From Fortiea sp. LEGE XX443 (lineage in GTDB: Bacteria; Cyanobacteriota; Cyanobacteriia; Cyanobacteriales; Nostocaceae): a stretch of 64,000 bases of DNA. Positions 8,877 to 18,400 of this stretch are shown one piece after another. The position numbers were made by a program, and so were the translations under genes. The notes beneath the pieces are model-generated. The model searched no databases and was not told where the DNA came from. It saw nothing but the letters and a program-made list of their open reading frames with translations. The stretch is from assembly GCF_015206815.1 (NCBI RefSeq), contig NZ_JADEXZ010000019.1, positions 1 to 64,000 of the forward strand, written 5' to 3'. Position 1 is the stretch's first letter. Each line of letters opens with the position of its first letter.

Positions 8877-11213
8877 CTAACGTACAGTACAAGATGCCGA
8901 ATTGAGTAATGGGCTATGGGGTGTGACAGTGGGTGCTTGAGCCACTAAAGTCACATTACCTTTGTCATCAATCACCCAGCCTTGGGCTGGGACAATTTGA
9001 GTTTCTTTATTGACAGAATTAAGTTTTTGTAGATTGATCCGATGGGGCTGAGTGCGATCGCTACTCTGACTCTTATCATCTAGAGTGATCCAATTTGCGA
9101 GGACAGAATCATCCATTAATGGGTCTGTGGGACTGGGTGCAATTCCTCCCCTTCCTGTAGAGACAAGAGAACCTCTTCTGACTTTACCGCCTGGTTTACA
9201 ACCTGTAGCAATTTGTCGAGAGGCATCAACTGTCTCTGCGGGTAATTCTAATCCTCTGCTGGGGTCAATATCGGGGGTGTTGATTTGGATAATACCGTTT
9301 AATGCGGGGTTTTGGAGAGAAAAGGCGGTAATATCGCTGGTTGGGACTCTGCTGGGGTTTAGTTGGGTGGGATCTTCTGTACCTAAGAGGCGGATTAAGT
9401 CGGTGCGATCGCGCTGCACAAATCCAAATATACTATTAGTGGTGATTTTAATCCTACCACCAGCACCAGAGAAGGCATTGGCTGTAATGTCGTTATTTCC
9501 TAGAGGAGTAGCGACTATAAAACCATTCGGTGCATTGATGGTAATATTGCCACCATTCCCTGGAGCATTGGCTGTACCTGCATTTGTAGATATTTGACTA
9601 TTGCGGCGTAATAATAATACATCCCTCACCTGTAGCGTAATATTTCCGCCTCCTCCTGTTTGACTATTAGAGGTTATTTGTCCTCTGTTGTCCAGCAGGA
9701 TAGAGTTAGCGTTGACATTTATTGCACCGGCCGGCCCTAAATTACTGGGATTGCCTAAATAAACTCTGAATCTTGGTACTCGACTACTAACATTGATTAC
9801 AGCGCCATCTCGGACAGTCAATCTTCCTGTCGTTACTGTCACTTCTCCAGCCTTTCCAGAACCTAGAGTACTAGACGACAAGCTACTACCAAAGCCGTTA
9901 GGTGAGGTTCCAACTAGTTCTACAGATTCAGAAGCATTGATAGTTAAATTGCCTGCGTCTCCTGTAGCTGGTTGAAATTCGATATTTTGGGGAGGAATAG
10001 CAAATCCACTGGATTGTGTTGATATCTGTGCGCCATTTTGAAGCCGTAACCTTCGGGTATTGATGTTTATATCGCCAGCTTTTCCTTCACCACTAGTTGC
10101 ACTAATCAAGAAACTAACTTGATCGAAATTAGTATTTGGTAAGGGAGAGCTACCAATTAACTGCACAGAGTCAGAAGCGTTGACAAATAAATTTCCTCCC
10201 CTACCCTTTCCATCTGTAGAAGTATCTATTTGTGCGCCATCTCGAACAATTAATTTTTCAGCATTAATTGTTAAATCCCTGCCGTCTAAACTACCTGTAG
10301 TCCGACTGATCAAGGTAGCAAGATCACCAGTTAATTCTACTGTCTTACCCCGTACCTGGATACTACCACCACCTTCACCACTGACATCAACCGTAGACGG
10401 AATTTCAGCAGTTCCCTCGATTAGTTGAATATTCCCGAAATTCTGGACTTTTTCATATCCCAATACCCAACCTTGGCTAGTATGGTTAAGGCTGACCAAA
10501 CTATTACTAGCAACACTTCCTAGCTCAATTCTTCCTGACTTTGCTGTTAAACTTCCACCTTCTAGTCTAATGCCACCGCCCACAAGTGCTAAAGTTTTAC
10601 CTGCTTGTACTTGTAAACCTACAGGTTGCCTAAAGATATTAATTGCACCACCTAGACTAGCTTGAGATTGATTGCGGATGGGAGCCGCAGTCTGTCCAAA
10701 CTGTAAACCAATAGGAATATTGATTGACAATGTAGGTGTTGTTTGGGGTTCTGTAGCACTAAATTTTTGACCATCGGCAAAGTTAATACTACTGGCTGTA
10801 GTCGCTAAAAATGAACCGCCAATATCTAATACAGCATTAGGCCCAAATACAATGCCGTTGGGATTAATCAAGAATAGGTTAGCCGTACCTTGGGCTTTTA
10901 GAATGCCATCAATTTGAGAGACAGAGTTACCCGTAACCCGACTAATAATATTTTGAACACTATCAATATTTCTAAACTCAGCAGTCATGTTCTCGCCTAC
11001 AGAAAACTGCTGAAAACTATGGAATAAATTGCTGTTTACCCGCGTTCCACCTTGAATAAACAAAGTGTTAGCATCGCTATCTGGTATTACAACAGAATTA
11101 TTAGGTAAAGTCCTATCTGGAATAATTTGAGCAACAACAGAACTTGGAGAGATAGCTATCGTAAGAGCTACTATAGATCCTAAACTTTTAAAACAGACAC
11201 AAAAATAACTCAT
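8877..11213 (-). CDS. Filamentous haemagglutinin N-terminal (TPS) domain protein
   Basis: 778 residues. A signal peptide ends near SSVVAQ (about residue 29). Residues 30-270 are a two-partner-secretion domain with the hallmark NPNGIVFGPNAVLDIGGSFL segment and earlier 'IISRVTG' beta-helix turns. The rest is a right-handed beta-helix of repeated 'GGNLTINA' and 'GNITINA' strands, ending in a short Cys-containing tail (CKPGG, then SASCTVR). Such proteins are exported across the outer membrane by a TpsB partner and act at the cell surface. No TpsB gene is in the window, so the transporter must be elsewhere. Cyanobacteria often carry several such orphan TpsA proteins. Confidence 0.88.
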   Translation of the reverse strand: MSYFCVCFKSLGSIVALTIAISPSSVVAQIIPDRTLPNNSVVIPDSDANTLFIQGGTRVNSNLFHSFQQFSVGENMTAEFRNIDSVQNIISRVTGNSVSQIDGILKAQGTANLFLINPNGIVFGPNAVLDIGGSFLATTASSINFADGQKFSATEPQTTPTLSINIPIGLQFGQTAAPIRNQSQASLGGAINIFRQPVGLQVQAGKTLALVGGGIRLEGGSLTAKSGRIELGSVASNSLVSLNHTSQGWVLGYEKVQNFGNIQLIEGTAEIPSTVDVSGEGGGSIQVRGKTVELTGDLATLISRTTGSLDGRDLTINAEKLIVRDGAQIDTSTDGKGRGGNLFVNASDSVQLIGSSPLPNTNFDQVSFLISATSGEGKAGDININTRRLRLQNGAQISTQSSGFAIPPQNIEFQPATGDAGNLTINASESVELVGTSPNGFGSSLSSSTLGSGKAGEVTVTTGRLTVRDGAVINVSSRVPRFRVYLGNPSNLGPAGAINVNANSILLDNRGQITSNSQTGGGGNITLQVRDVLLLRRNSQISTNAGTANAPGNGGNITINAPNGFIVATPLGNNDITANAFSGAGGRIKITTNSIFGFVQRDRTDLIRLLGTEDPTQLNPSRVPTSDITAFSLQNPALNGIIQINTPDIDPSRGLELPAETVDASRQIATGCKPGGKVRRGSLVSTGRGGIAPSPTDPLMDDSVLANWITLDDKSQSSDRTQPHRINLQKLNSVNKETQIVPAQGWVIDDKGNVTLVAQAPTVTPHSPLLNSASCTVR

Positions 11214-11326
11214 AGCCTAATGTAATCTCTTCCAGAAGTTCTTATTCTACTATCTCTTAATAACAAGTAAACTTTCAGATATTGAAGAATTTCTGGAAAA
11301 GACTACGTTAGCGAATCTCTTTTATA

Positions 11327-11548
11327 CTAAGTACAATATTTTATACCATTAATGAGGACACAACTGTTGTTTAGCTTCTTAACGCCAGTTAGAATTTTAC
11401 TATCCAATTTTTGAACTTCTTCCTGGTTATCACGATTAGGTAAATTAACCTCTTGATTAATAGTAGCAATAGCCACATTTCCATAGAAAGCTATGGCACC
11501 ACTGACTGCAATTACTAAAGCTTGAGCTTTTATCATGTTATTACTCAT
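11327..11548 (-). CDS. Small exported protein with C-x8-C tail
   Basis: 73 residues. A hydrophobic N-terminal segment (about residues 9-28, AQALVIAVSGAIAFYGNVA) looks like a signal peptide or anchor. A polar linker follows, and the C-terminus is KKLNNSCVLINGIKYCT. The end matches the neighbouring 83-residue protein in the pattern K-[KQ]-L-x3-C-x8-C. An AGGA lies 12 bases before the ATG, which is a loose spacing. No known family is recognised. The two Cys could form a disulfide outside the cytoplasm; this is inference. Confidence 0.55.
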   Translation of the reverse strand: MSNNMIKAQALVIAVSGAIAFYGNVAIATINQEVNLPNRDNQEEVQKLDSKILTGVKKLNNSCVLINGIKYCT

Positions 11549-11589
11549 GGGTTACTTTTTTCCTTTTCTAAAACTGACCTAAAATTCTA

Positions 11590-11841
11590 TTAGCAGGCAA
11601 CCCATTTGCCATTAACTAGACAACCATCCTTTAGTTGCTTACCTAGTGGCAGTTCTACTTCATTTTCTGTAACTTCTTGCTCACTAGCATCCCCACTAAT
11701 TCCAAATTCATTGGTGTTGGTGCTGCCCTCTAATTCAAAACCACTAACTTCTGACACTACATCATTTTCAGTTACAACATCTAAGTCAGAGTTATTCAAG
11801 CTTTCTTCGGTTTGTAATTGCTCTACGTTTTGAGGTTCCAT
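11590..11841 (-). CDS. Small acidic protein with C-x8-C tail
   Basis: 83 residues, very acidic over the first 65 with many Glu, Asp, Asn and Ser, then a C-terminal KQLKDGCLVNGKWVAC. A strong AGGAAG ribosome site lies 7 bases upstream of the ATG, supporting a real gene. It has no signal peptide. It precedes the 73-residue gene by 41 bases in the same direction, so the two are probably co-transcribed, and both share the K-[KQ]-L-x3-C-x8-C ending. The layout (acidic leader plus short Cys-bearing end) recalls peptide precursors, but no modifying enzyme or transporter is adjacent. Function is unknown. Confidence 0.6.
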   Translation of the reverse strand: MEPQNVEQLQTEESLNNSDLDVVTENDVVSEVSGFELEGSTNTNEFGISGDASEQEVTENEVELPLGKQLKDGCLVNGKWVAC

Positions 11842-12060
11842 GATTACTTCCTTGCTTTGTTGATTGTATGAATGAATCGTTTTGTTGTTCTAATAATAAC
11901 TACAGCATGGCTCACAAGAATTACGCACGAGTTAACAAAAGTTCATGTTTTTTCTGCGAAATTACCCAAATACACGTAAAACTGCGGGTTTCTACCATTT
12001 CTACATTCTCAAAAAATGTATGGTGGGCAAATACCCACTCATACAACAGGCTCGCCAGAA

Positions 12061-13638
12061 TTAAGCTTGCCGATATGCTCCTGGTTGCCCATCTTGGACA
12101 ACAAAAGAAGCTAAGGTGCTGATAGTGGTATTGGTGGAATCAACTATGCTAGAAACAGCCCGATAGTCACTTTGCCACTGTGTAGGAGTGAGTTGACAAC
12201 GGACGTAACCCCGGAATGCACCATCGAAAAACTTAGTATGGGGATTACCACTCAAAGCGGCTTGTACTGGCGCAATGAATTGGCTGGGAAAGTCAGAGGT
12301 AATAGAAGTACCGACGAACTCAGTAGCTACAGTTGGTGAGGATGGGTTATTAAAATCAAGTTTTATGTCGTGTACCCAACTGGAATGGATATCGCCTGTA
12401 ATCACCACAGGGTTAGAGGGACGGCGCTGGTTAAGGAAATTCACGATGCGATTACGTGCAGCTACATAGCCATCCCATTGATCTAAGATAAACACTCCAA
12501 TCTCTGGACGTGGATCAAAATCGAATTGAGCAAACATTGTTTGCTGGGCAATAATATTCCAACGGGCGGAGGATTGGTTTAATCCTTGGAATAGCCACTT
12601 TTCTTGCTCTTGACCTGTCATGGTGGCATTTTCGTCAAAGGCTTCTGGACAACGTGGCTGGAGTCCATCATTACAAGGTTGGTCTGTGCGGAATTGACGT
12701 GTATCTAAGACATGAAACTCGGCTAAGTTTCCAAAACTCAAGCGTCGGTAAAGCTGAAGATTAGCACCATTAGGCAGTGAAGACAGGCGCAACGGCATGT
12801 GTTCGTAGTACGCTTTATAGGCGTTGGCGCGTCGTTGGACAAATGCTTCTGGGCTTTGGTTCTCTTCGGGGATAAAGTTGGCGTAGTTGTTTTCTACTTC
12901 ATGGTCGTCCCATGTAACTATCCAAGGAAAGGCTGCATGAACTGCTTGCAGATTGGGGTCGGTTTTATAAAGTGCGTGGCGGTTGCGGTAGTCAGCTAAG
13001 GTAAAAATTTCCGGGCCATTGTGCTGACGAGGCCCGCCATTTTCTGGCCCGTATTCGTAAATGTAATCACCAAGATGTACAACAAATTCAATATCTTCAT
13101 CAGCCAGATGTTTGTAGGCTGTGTAAAAGCCATTTTGCCAATCTTGGCAAGAAACAAAGGCATAGTTGAGTTGTGGGACAAAACTATTGAATGCTGGCGC
13201 TGTACGAGTCCGGCCAATGGGGCTAAGTTCATTACTAACGCGAAACTGATACCAGTACCAACGGTTAGCTTCTAAACCTTGGACATCAACGTGTACTGAA
13301 TGTGCTAAATCTGCGATCGCTAAAGTTGTACCACGTCGGACAACTCTTCGCATATTCTCGTCTAGGGCGACTTCCCAGTGTACCACAACATTTCTGGGGG
13401 GCATTCCACCGCCATTGAGGGGGTCGGGTGCTAACCTTGTCCATAACACCACGCTATCTGGTAATGGGTCGCCAGAAGCTACACCCAAGGTAAAGGGATA
13501 GCTAGAAAATCTCGATCTGGCTAATGCTGGTTGCCATTGGCTAGTTAATGCTAAACCTGTGAAAAATCCTGCACCTAGTAAAACACTCCGTCGTTTATAC
13601 GGTTTTGATAATAGGCGATCGCAATTGGTAAAATCCAT
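12061..13638 (-). CDS. phoD: PhoD-type alkaline phosphatase (phosphodiesterase/phosphomonoesterase)
   Basis: 525 residues. The N-terminus has a twin-arginine signal (YKRRSVLLGAGF, Arg16-Arg17), so it should be exported folded by the Tat system. The mature part has the PhoD beta-sandwich domain (residues about 45-140) and the metallophosphoesterase-like core with SCQDWQNG, HLGDYIYEYG, TWDDHEVENN and VITGDIHSSWV, which carry the Ca/Fe ligands in this family. The role is release of phosphate from organic esters in the periplasm or outside the cell. A Pho box was not recognised in the 127 bp between its start and the divergent decarboxylase gene. Confidence 0.9.
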   Translation of the reverse strand: MDFTNCDRLLSKPYKRRSVLLGAGFFTGLALTSQWQPALARSRFSSYPFTLGVASGDPLPDSVVLWTRLAPDPLNGGGMPPRNVVVHWEVALDENMRRVVRRGTTLAIADLAHSVHVDVQGLEANRWYWYQFRVSNELSPIGRTRTAPAFNSFVPQLNYAFVSCQDWQNGFYTAYKHLADEDIEFVVHLGDYIYEYGPENGGPRQHNGPEIFTLADYRNRHALYKTDPNLQAVHAAFPWIVTWDDHEVENNYANFIPEENQSPEAFVQRRANAYKAYYEHMPLRLSSLPNGANLQLYRRLSFGNLAEFHVLDTRQFRTDQPCNDGLQPRCPEAFDENATMTGQEQEKWLFQGLNQSSARWNIIAQQTMFAQFDFDPRPEIGVFILDQWDGYVAARNRIVNFLNQRRPSNPVVITGDIHSSWVHDIKLDFNNPSSPTVATEFVGTSITSDFPSQFIAPVQAALSGNPHTKFFDGAFRGYVRCQLTPTQWQSDYRAVSSIVDSTNTTISTLASFVVQDGQPGAYRQA

Positions 13639-13765
13639 ATCTACCTTTAGTTAATTTCTAAGTTTTCCGCACAAATGCAATGAACCTATCAACCGACATT
13701 CAAGCGAAGATTAAGAAAGCGTTAAAAAGTCTGAAGTGTGAAATTCTACCTTTAGTTTTTATCTG

Positions 13766-15241
13766 ATGCTCAACCAAGACCAAACACCTTTGTTAGATGC
13801 CATCAAAGCTTGTATGGCAAAGCCTCACACTCCGTTTTATACCCCTGGACACAAGCAGGGTCAAGGAATTTTGCCAAAATTGGCTGATTTACTGGGTGAA
13901 GCTGTATTTCGGGCAGATTTAACAGAATTAGCCGAGTTAGATAGTCTTTTTTCACCCCAAGGTGTAATTCAACAAGCACAAGCACTTGCGGCGGCAGCGT
14001 TTGGCGCTACACAAACATGGTTTCTTGTCAATGGCTCTACTTGCGGTATTGAAGCGGCAATTCTGGCTACCTGCGGTACAGGCGATAAAATTATTTTGCC
14101 TCGGAATGTGCATTCTGCGGCGATCGCTGGTTTAATTCTCTCTGGTGCGATGCCGATTTTTATTCATCCTGAATATGACTCGGTGTTTGATATTGCTCAC
14201 AGTATCACGCCAAATGCTGTAGAAATCGCATTACAACAACATCCTGATGCTAAAGCGGTGTTAACAGTTTATCCCACATATTACGGTGTCTGCGGAAATT
14301 TAGCTGCGATCGCTAAAATTACCCATCAATATAATATTCCTTTACTGGTAGACGAAGCCCACGGCGCACATTTCACCTTTCACTCCGAATTACCTACTCC
14401 AGCTTTAGCCGTCGGTGCAGATTTAACTGTCCAGTCAATTCACAAAGTACTCGGTGCGATGACGCAAGCATCGATGTTACACGTTCAAGGAAAGAGAATA
14501 GATAGCGATCGCATAAGTAAAGCTTTGCAACTCCTTCAGTCTACCAGTCCTAGTTATATACTGTTAGCTTCCTTAGATGCAGCACGTCAGCAAATGGCGG
14601 TGGATGGAAAAAAACTCATGTCTCGCACTTTAGAACTTGCAGACGTAGCGAGAACCAAAATCAGCCAAATTCCGGGTTTAGCGATTTTGCAGCAACAATT
14701 ATCACCTGGCTTTGTGGAATTAGATAAAACTCGGTTAACAGTTAACGTTACTGGTTTGGGTTTAACTGGATTTGAAGCTGAGGAAATTTTAGACGAAAAG
14801 CTAAGTGTAACTGCGGAATTCGCTTCATTACAAAATCTGACTTTTATTATTAGTTTAGGTAATACCGCAAGTGATATTGAGCAATTGGTACAAAGTTGCA
14901 ATATTCTTGCCGAGAAGTATTGCCGCAACAAAGTAATTGTCAATCCTCAACTTGGGCAGAATTTTAGGGAATATTCTATGCAGATATCTCCCCGTGAAGC
15001 TTTTTTTGCTGTGGGTGAAACTTTACCAATAGAACAAACGAGCGATCGCATTTGTGCCGAAATTATCTGTCCCTATCCTCCCGGAATCCCTGTTTTAATG
15101 CCAGGAGAAATCATTACCACAGCAGCTTTAGCATATTTACAACAAATTCAAGCAATGGGTGGGATGATTAGTGGATGTGCAGATTCTAGTCTGCGAACTT
15201 TAAAAGTTGTCAAAAATTGGGGCGCTGTTCCATCGACTTAA
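13766..15241 (+). CDS. Orn/Lys/Arg decarboxylase family PLP enzyme
   Basis: 491 residues, the short cyanobacterial/Gram-positive form (SpeA/Cad-like) that lacks the receiver-like wing domain. Markers are the N-terminal TPGHKQG motif, LVDEAHGAHF before the cofactor site, and SIHKVLGAMTQAS with the Schiff-base Lys227. The C-terminal domain begins near residue 400 (ISPREAFFA) and includes CPYPPGIPVLMPGE. It would decarboxylate a basic amino acid (arginine, lysine or ornithine) for polyamine synthesis. Substrate cannot be decided from motifs. Confidence 0.9.
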   Translation: MLNQDQTPLLDAIKACMAKPHTPFYTPGHKQGQGILPKLADLLGEAVFRADLTELAELDSLFSPQGVIQQAQALAAAAFGATQTWFLVNGSTCGIEAAILATCGTGDKIILPRNVHSAAIAGLILSGAMPIFIHPEYDSVFDIAHSITPNAVEIALQQHPDAKAVLTVYPTYYGVCGNLAAIAKITHQYNIPLLVDEAHGAHFTFHSELPTPALAVGADLTVQSIHKVLGAMTQASMLHVQGKRIDSDRISKALQLLQSTSPSYILLASLDAARQQMAVDGKKLMSRTLELADVARTKISQIPGLAILQQQLSPGFVELDKTRLTVNVTGLGLTGFEAEEILDEKLSVTAEFASLQNLTFIISLGNTASDIEQLVQSCNILAEKYCRNKVIVNPQLGQNFREYSMQISPREAFFAVGETLPIEQTSDRICAEIICPYPPGIPVLMPGEIITTAALAYLQQIQAMGGMISGCADSSLRTLKVVKNWGAVPST

Positions 15242-16100
15242 TATTTCGCAAAATACTAAAACTTAGTCATAGTGGATATTCTGTCGATGAGTGTTTTGTC
15301 TTTATCTAACGCAATGTGCGACTTATTATTTCGGTGTTGCATAAATGCGGGATGATTTCCTGATATTTATCTCTCAAAAACCTCTTCTTCTCTACGAGAC
15401 GCTGCGCGTAGACTTCGGCGTGATATCAGTCTAACGCTTGCTTCCCCGCAGGGGTATGTGTACTTTGCGGTTGATTATTTCATCCCTAAATTCAGTAACG
15501 TTATATATGTAGATTTACTGATGCTTCATAACTTCTTTAAAAAGCATATTGCTAACTCAATTAACACCAAAGAAATTAATACTGTAAAAATACAGTCTGG
15601 TTATTTAAAATTTTTTAGTTGCATCTGCTTTTGCTATGGCATTATGCTTGATGACAAATAAGTGCATAACATTTTTTATCTTTATTAAGTATTTCGGTTT
15701 TTACGGAAAAAAGACAAAGTTTATATTTTTCTAGCATTAAATTTGGTTAAATAAATAGATTTTTCATAAGTAGCAATATAGTTATTTTATCGTGTGCATA
15801 ATTTCAGATAACTAACACCTGGAAACTACAGTTAGCCTTTTAAGGCTAGATATAAATTCCGTATTTTTACTGTTTTAAAAAAAATAGATAAAGACAGACA
15901 GTAATTATCAGAACTAGGGAGTTCACGGGTTGTATTCAGTGTCAGGTATTAAGATGATATTAAAATTATCAGGATACGGTTAATTTAAGGTTATGACTAT
16001 CAAACATAGAGAAATCTATCAAGAATAAGAATACTGATAGATTAACTATTTCAAAAAATAGCAGGAAGTTTTAGCTTGAAATAAGGCAGAAAGCACAAAA
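15242..16100. other. 859-bp intergenic region
   Basis: Positions 15391-15456 carry a dispersed repeat (separate entry). The remainder is strongly AT-rich. A 67-codon open frame at 15458-15661 starts with GTG, has no ribosome site and looks like chance, so it is not called. A small inverted repeat (ttagccttttaaggctaga) lies near 15833. The promoter of the GGDEF gene should be in the last 150 bases. Confidence 0.5.
15391..15456 (+). repeat. Dispersed repeat, copy A (about 66 bp)
   Basis: The segment from gagacgctgcgcgtagac through ttccccgca closely matches the reverse complement of 35471-35537, including the run gtagacttcggcgtga. It is GC-rich with internal complementarity. It resembles the small palindromic repeats scattered in Nostoc genomes. 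Confidence 0.7.
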
Positions 16101-17120
16101 ATGAATATTTCTATTCTGGTCTTTGGAAGTGATAAATTTGTCGCCAAACTTCCCGATCAGATCCTGAATGCAACCGCTTTTAGTTTAGAAGTTATTGCTG
16201 ATTTTCATCAGGCAATTTCTCAAATTCAAATTTCTCCGCCTGATGTCATATTTGTGCAAGCAAGCCTGGATAGAAGTATAGAACTATGTAGTTGGTTGAA
16301 AAATCAGTCCCAGCTATCTTGGTTATACTGTATCCTTTTTGAGGATCGTTCATATCAGCTTGCTGCTAAAAATAAGCAGGATTTGGGAGGGGAATGGGAA
16401 ATGACTGCTACTGCGCTCAGACAAGGTGCTGATGCTTATATTTGGCACTTGTCAGATGAAATAATAGACAATAGACCTGCAAGTTTAGCAGCCCATCATC
16501 AGGTAATATTAGCTCAATTGAGTGTTGGTTTACGGAAAGCTCAAAAATACCGTGAACTGATGCGAACAAATGATTTATTATCAGCGATCGCTTTAGCGGA
16601 TTCGTTAACAGAAATTAGTAATCGTCGTGCAATGGAATGGGATTTACCTAGACAAATTAAAAAAGCCCGCACTCAAGGAATGCCCTTGAGTTTGATTATT
16701 CTAGATATAGACTATTTCAAAAAAGTTAACGATACATATGGGCATTTAGTTGGCGATCGCCTTTTGCAATTATTATCCTATCGATTGCGGCATAACCTGC
16801 GCTCTAAAGATACTCCCTTCCGTTATGGTGGCGAAGAATTTGTAGTTGTTCTCACTAACACCACTGGTGAAGAAGCAATGATAGTCGCAGATCGCCTAAA
16901 TCGCATAGTTGCGGAACAACCATTTGCCATTAACGAAGAAGTAGTTATTCCAATCACAATTAGCTTAGGTGTTGCTAGTTTGCAAGCAGATGATGATGGT
17001 AAGGGTTATAGCTTACTAAATCGTGCCGATCAATGTTTGTTAAATGCTAAAGCTTTAGGACGCAACCAAGCTGTTAGTTGGGAATATTCCCATTCCCCTC
17101 ATCTCAAAGTTGTGTCTTAG
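16101..17120 (+). CDS. Diguanylate cyclase with receiver-like N-terminus
   Basis: 339 residues. The first 130 resemble a response-regulator receiver fold, but the phospho-acceptor pattern is not clean, with a long insertion around residues 85-115. A GGDEF domain occupies about 170-330. The active-site motif is GGEEF at 243-247, and the inhibitory I-site RxxD is Arg234-Asp237, five residues upstream as expected. It should therefore make cyclic di-GMP from two GTP under product feedback. No transmembrane segment is seen. It stands alone with an AT-rich leader. Confidence 0.88.
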   Translation: MNISILVFGSDKFVAKLPDQILNATAFSLEVIADFHQAISQIQISPPDVIFVQASLDRSIELCSWLKNQSQLSWLYCILFEDRSYQLAAKNKQDLGGEWEMTATALRQGADAYIWHLSDEIIDNRPASLAAHHQVILAQLSVGLRKAQKYRELMRTNDLLSAIALADSLTEISNRRAMEWDLPRQIKKARTQGMPLSLIILDIDYFKKVNDTYGHLVGDRLLQLLSYRLRHNLRSKDTPFRYGGEEFVVVLTNTTGEEAMIVADRLNRIVAEQPFAINEEVVIPITISLGVASLQADDDGKGYSLLNRADQCLLNAKALGRNQAVSWEYSHSPHLKVVS

Positions 17121-17146
17121 TCAAGAGGATGTATCACGCTCCAAAT

Positions 17147-17635
17147 CTAGGCTAAATACTCCTGCACAGTGGCGATCGCATCTAACGCACTCTCCACAAT
17201 ATAAACGTTTTCTGGCGATAATTTCTTAAAGAAATTTTTGCTTTCTTTGTCGTCAGTTAACAAAATCACTGGCTTATTTTCTTTCAAAGCCAAGGCAATT
17301 TCTGAAGCCGTTCCTGCACCCATACCGCAAGCAATCACAACATTACTAGAAAGAACATTGATATTATTCCGTGCATTTCCCATGTCTGTGAAAATTGCAA
17401 TATCTACCGCTTCAGAAATGCCATCTTCTTTACTACTGGGGAGAATTCCTAAAGTTAAACCATCAAGAGACTTTGCACCCTTATTTGCTGCATCCATCAC
17501 CCCTATATTTCTACCACCAGTTAACAAAATCCATCCTTGTTGGGCAATGAGTTCGCCTAATTTATAGGCATTTTGCAAATCATTTATTGTTGCTCTTTCT
17601 CCAGGCCCCATTACCCCAATCACGATTTTTCTCAT
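17147..17635 (-). CDS. TIGR00725-type Rossmann protein (LOG-like)
   Basis: 162 residues with the motifs of the TIGR00725 group of the 'lysine decarboxylase'/LOG superfamily: an N-terminal IGVMGPGE, LLTGGRNIGVMDAANKGA at 38-55, and the modified PGGxGT-like loop GMGAGTASEIA. Members bind nucleotides or nucleoside monophosphates; true LOG proteins release cytokinin bases. The strict PGGxGTxxE motif is altered here, so LOG activity is not assumed. Its start is 6 bases past the stop of the upstream 192-residue gene, so the two form an operon. Confidence 0.78.
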   Translation of the reverse strand: MRKIVIGVMGPGERATINDLQNAYKLGELIAQQGWILLTGGRNIGVMDAANKGAKSLDGLTLGILPSSKEDGISEAVDIAIFTDMGNARNNINVLSSNVVIACGMGAGTASEIALALKENKPVILLTDDKESKNFFKKLSPENVYIVESALDAIATVQEYLA

Positions 17636-17641
17636 TCAGAC

Positions 17642-18220
17642 TTACCATTTTTCAGCCCAATAAACAATTTCTGAGGCTGTACTATCAATGGCTACACCGT
17701 AGCTATCACCATGATTCCATTTAAAACCTTGGGTACCTCTATCTTCAGCATTCAAAACTAAGATTTCATAGGAAGGTGGAAAAGATGATCCCGCAGCATC
17801 ACCAGTGTAGAAAAAGGTAGTTGGAACACCGTTGGGGAAGTTGGCATGATCGTTGGTATCACCGCCGATATATTTATGTTTGGCAAGTTTTCTGTATTGT
17901 GCAAGTAGTTTTTGAATTTGTGTCGGTGATTGTTTCTCTCTCACTTGCAAGAAACTACTTGCTTGTGCAACTCCTGAGGAGTAAGCAATCCGCACATCTT
18001 TTGTGTTAGCTGTAATCTCGCGGGGAAAATGCTGAATTTCTGCTTGATTTGGCCAAAGTTGATTGCGGATTTCACTGTAACGAGATGTATTAGTAATGAT
18101 TTTTGCTTCAGTACTACTACTAAATGCTTTTCTGATAAAAAAACTACCCCCAACAATTCCTAGACTGCCAAGGGAGAGGAAAACTATCATGGCGGCTTTA
18201 GCAAGGTGCGATCGCTGCAT
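17642..18220 (-). CDS. Hypothetical single-pass exported protein
   Basis: 192 residues with one N-terminal hydrophobic segment (about 8-30, AAMIVFLSLGSLGIVGG), then a soluble domain facing outside. The C-terminal half contains YEILVLNAEDRG and HGDSYGVAIDSTASEIVYWAEKW, a conserved-looking end. No catalytic motif is recognised. It is the first gene of a two-gene leftward operon with the TIGR00725 protein. The start ATG overlaps a gcgatcgc-rich stretch without a clear ribosome site. Confidence 0.6.
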   Translation of the reverse strand: MQRSHLAKAAMIVFLSLGSLGIVGGSFFIRKAFSSSTEAKIITNTSRYSEIRNQLWPNQAEIQHFPREITANTKDVRIAYSSGVAQASSFLQVREKQSPTQIQKLLAQYRKLAKHKYIGGDTNDHANFPNGVPTTFFYTGDAAGSSFPPSYEILVLNAEDRGTQGFKWNHGDSYGVAIDSTASEIVYWAEKW

Positions 18221-18371
18221 TGAGTTGGGTGCTGCTAAATTTCATAGGCATATACCCAACAAATAAACTATCTTGGTAAGATTGCGGAGCTACCACCAAT
18301 AATATTGATGAAATCTTTTTGTAATCAGGGGAAATACTGGATATTTATAAAATTATTGTAAATTGATTCTG

Positions 18372-18397
18372 TAGAGACGCGATATATCGCGTCTCTA
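18372..18397. terminator. Perfect 26-bp palindrome after the prenyltransferase gene
   Basis: tagagacgcgata and its exact complement meet without a spacer, 3 bases beyond the stop of the leftward prenyltransferase gene. The motif agagacgcgat is typical of Nostoc intergenic repeats. It may end transcription, but no T-tract follows on the minus strand. Confidence 0.5.
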
Positions 18398-18400
18398 TTA

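Noticed and set aside
15458-15661. 67-codon frame in the AT-rich gap
   Set aside because: GTG start, no ribosome site, no recognisable pattern; expected by chance in such sequence.
17147-17635. Calling the TIGR00725 protein a LOG cytokinin-activating enzyme
   Set aside because: The strict PGGxGTxxE motif is changed to GMGAGTASE, so specificity cannot be assumed.
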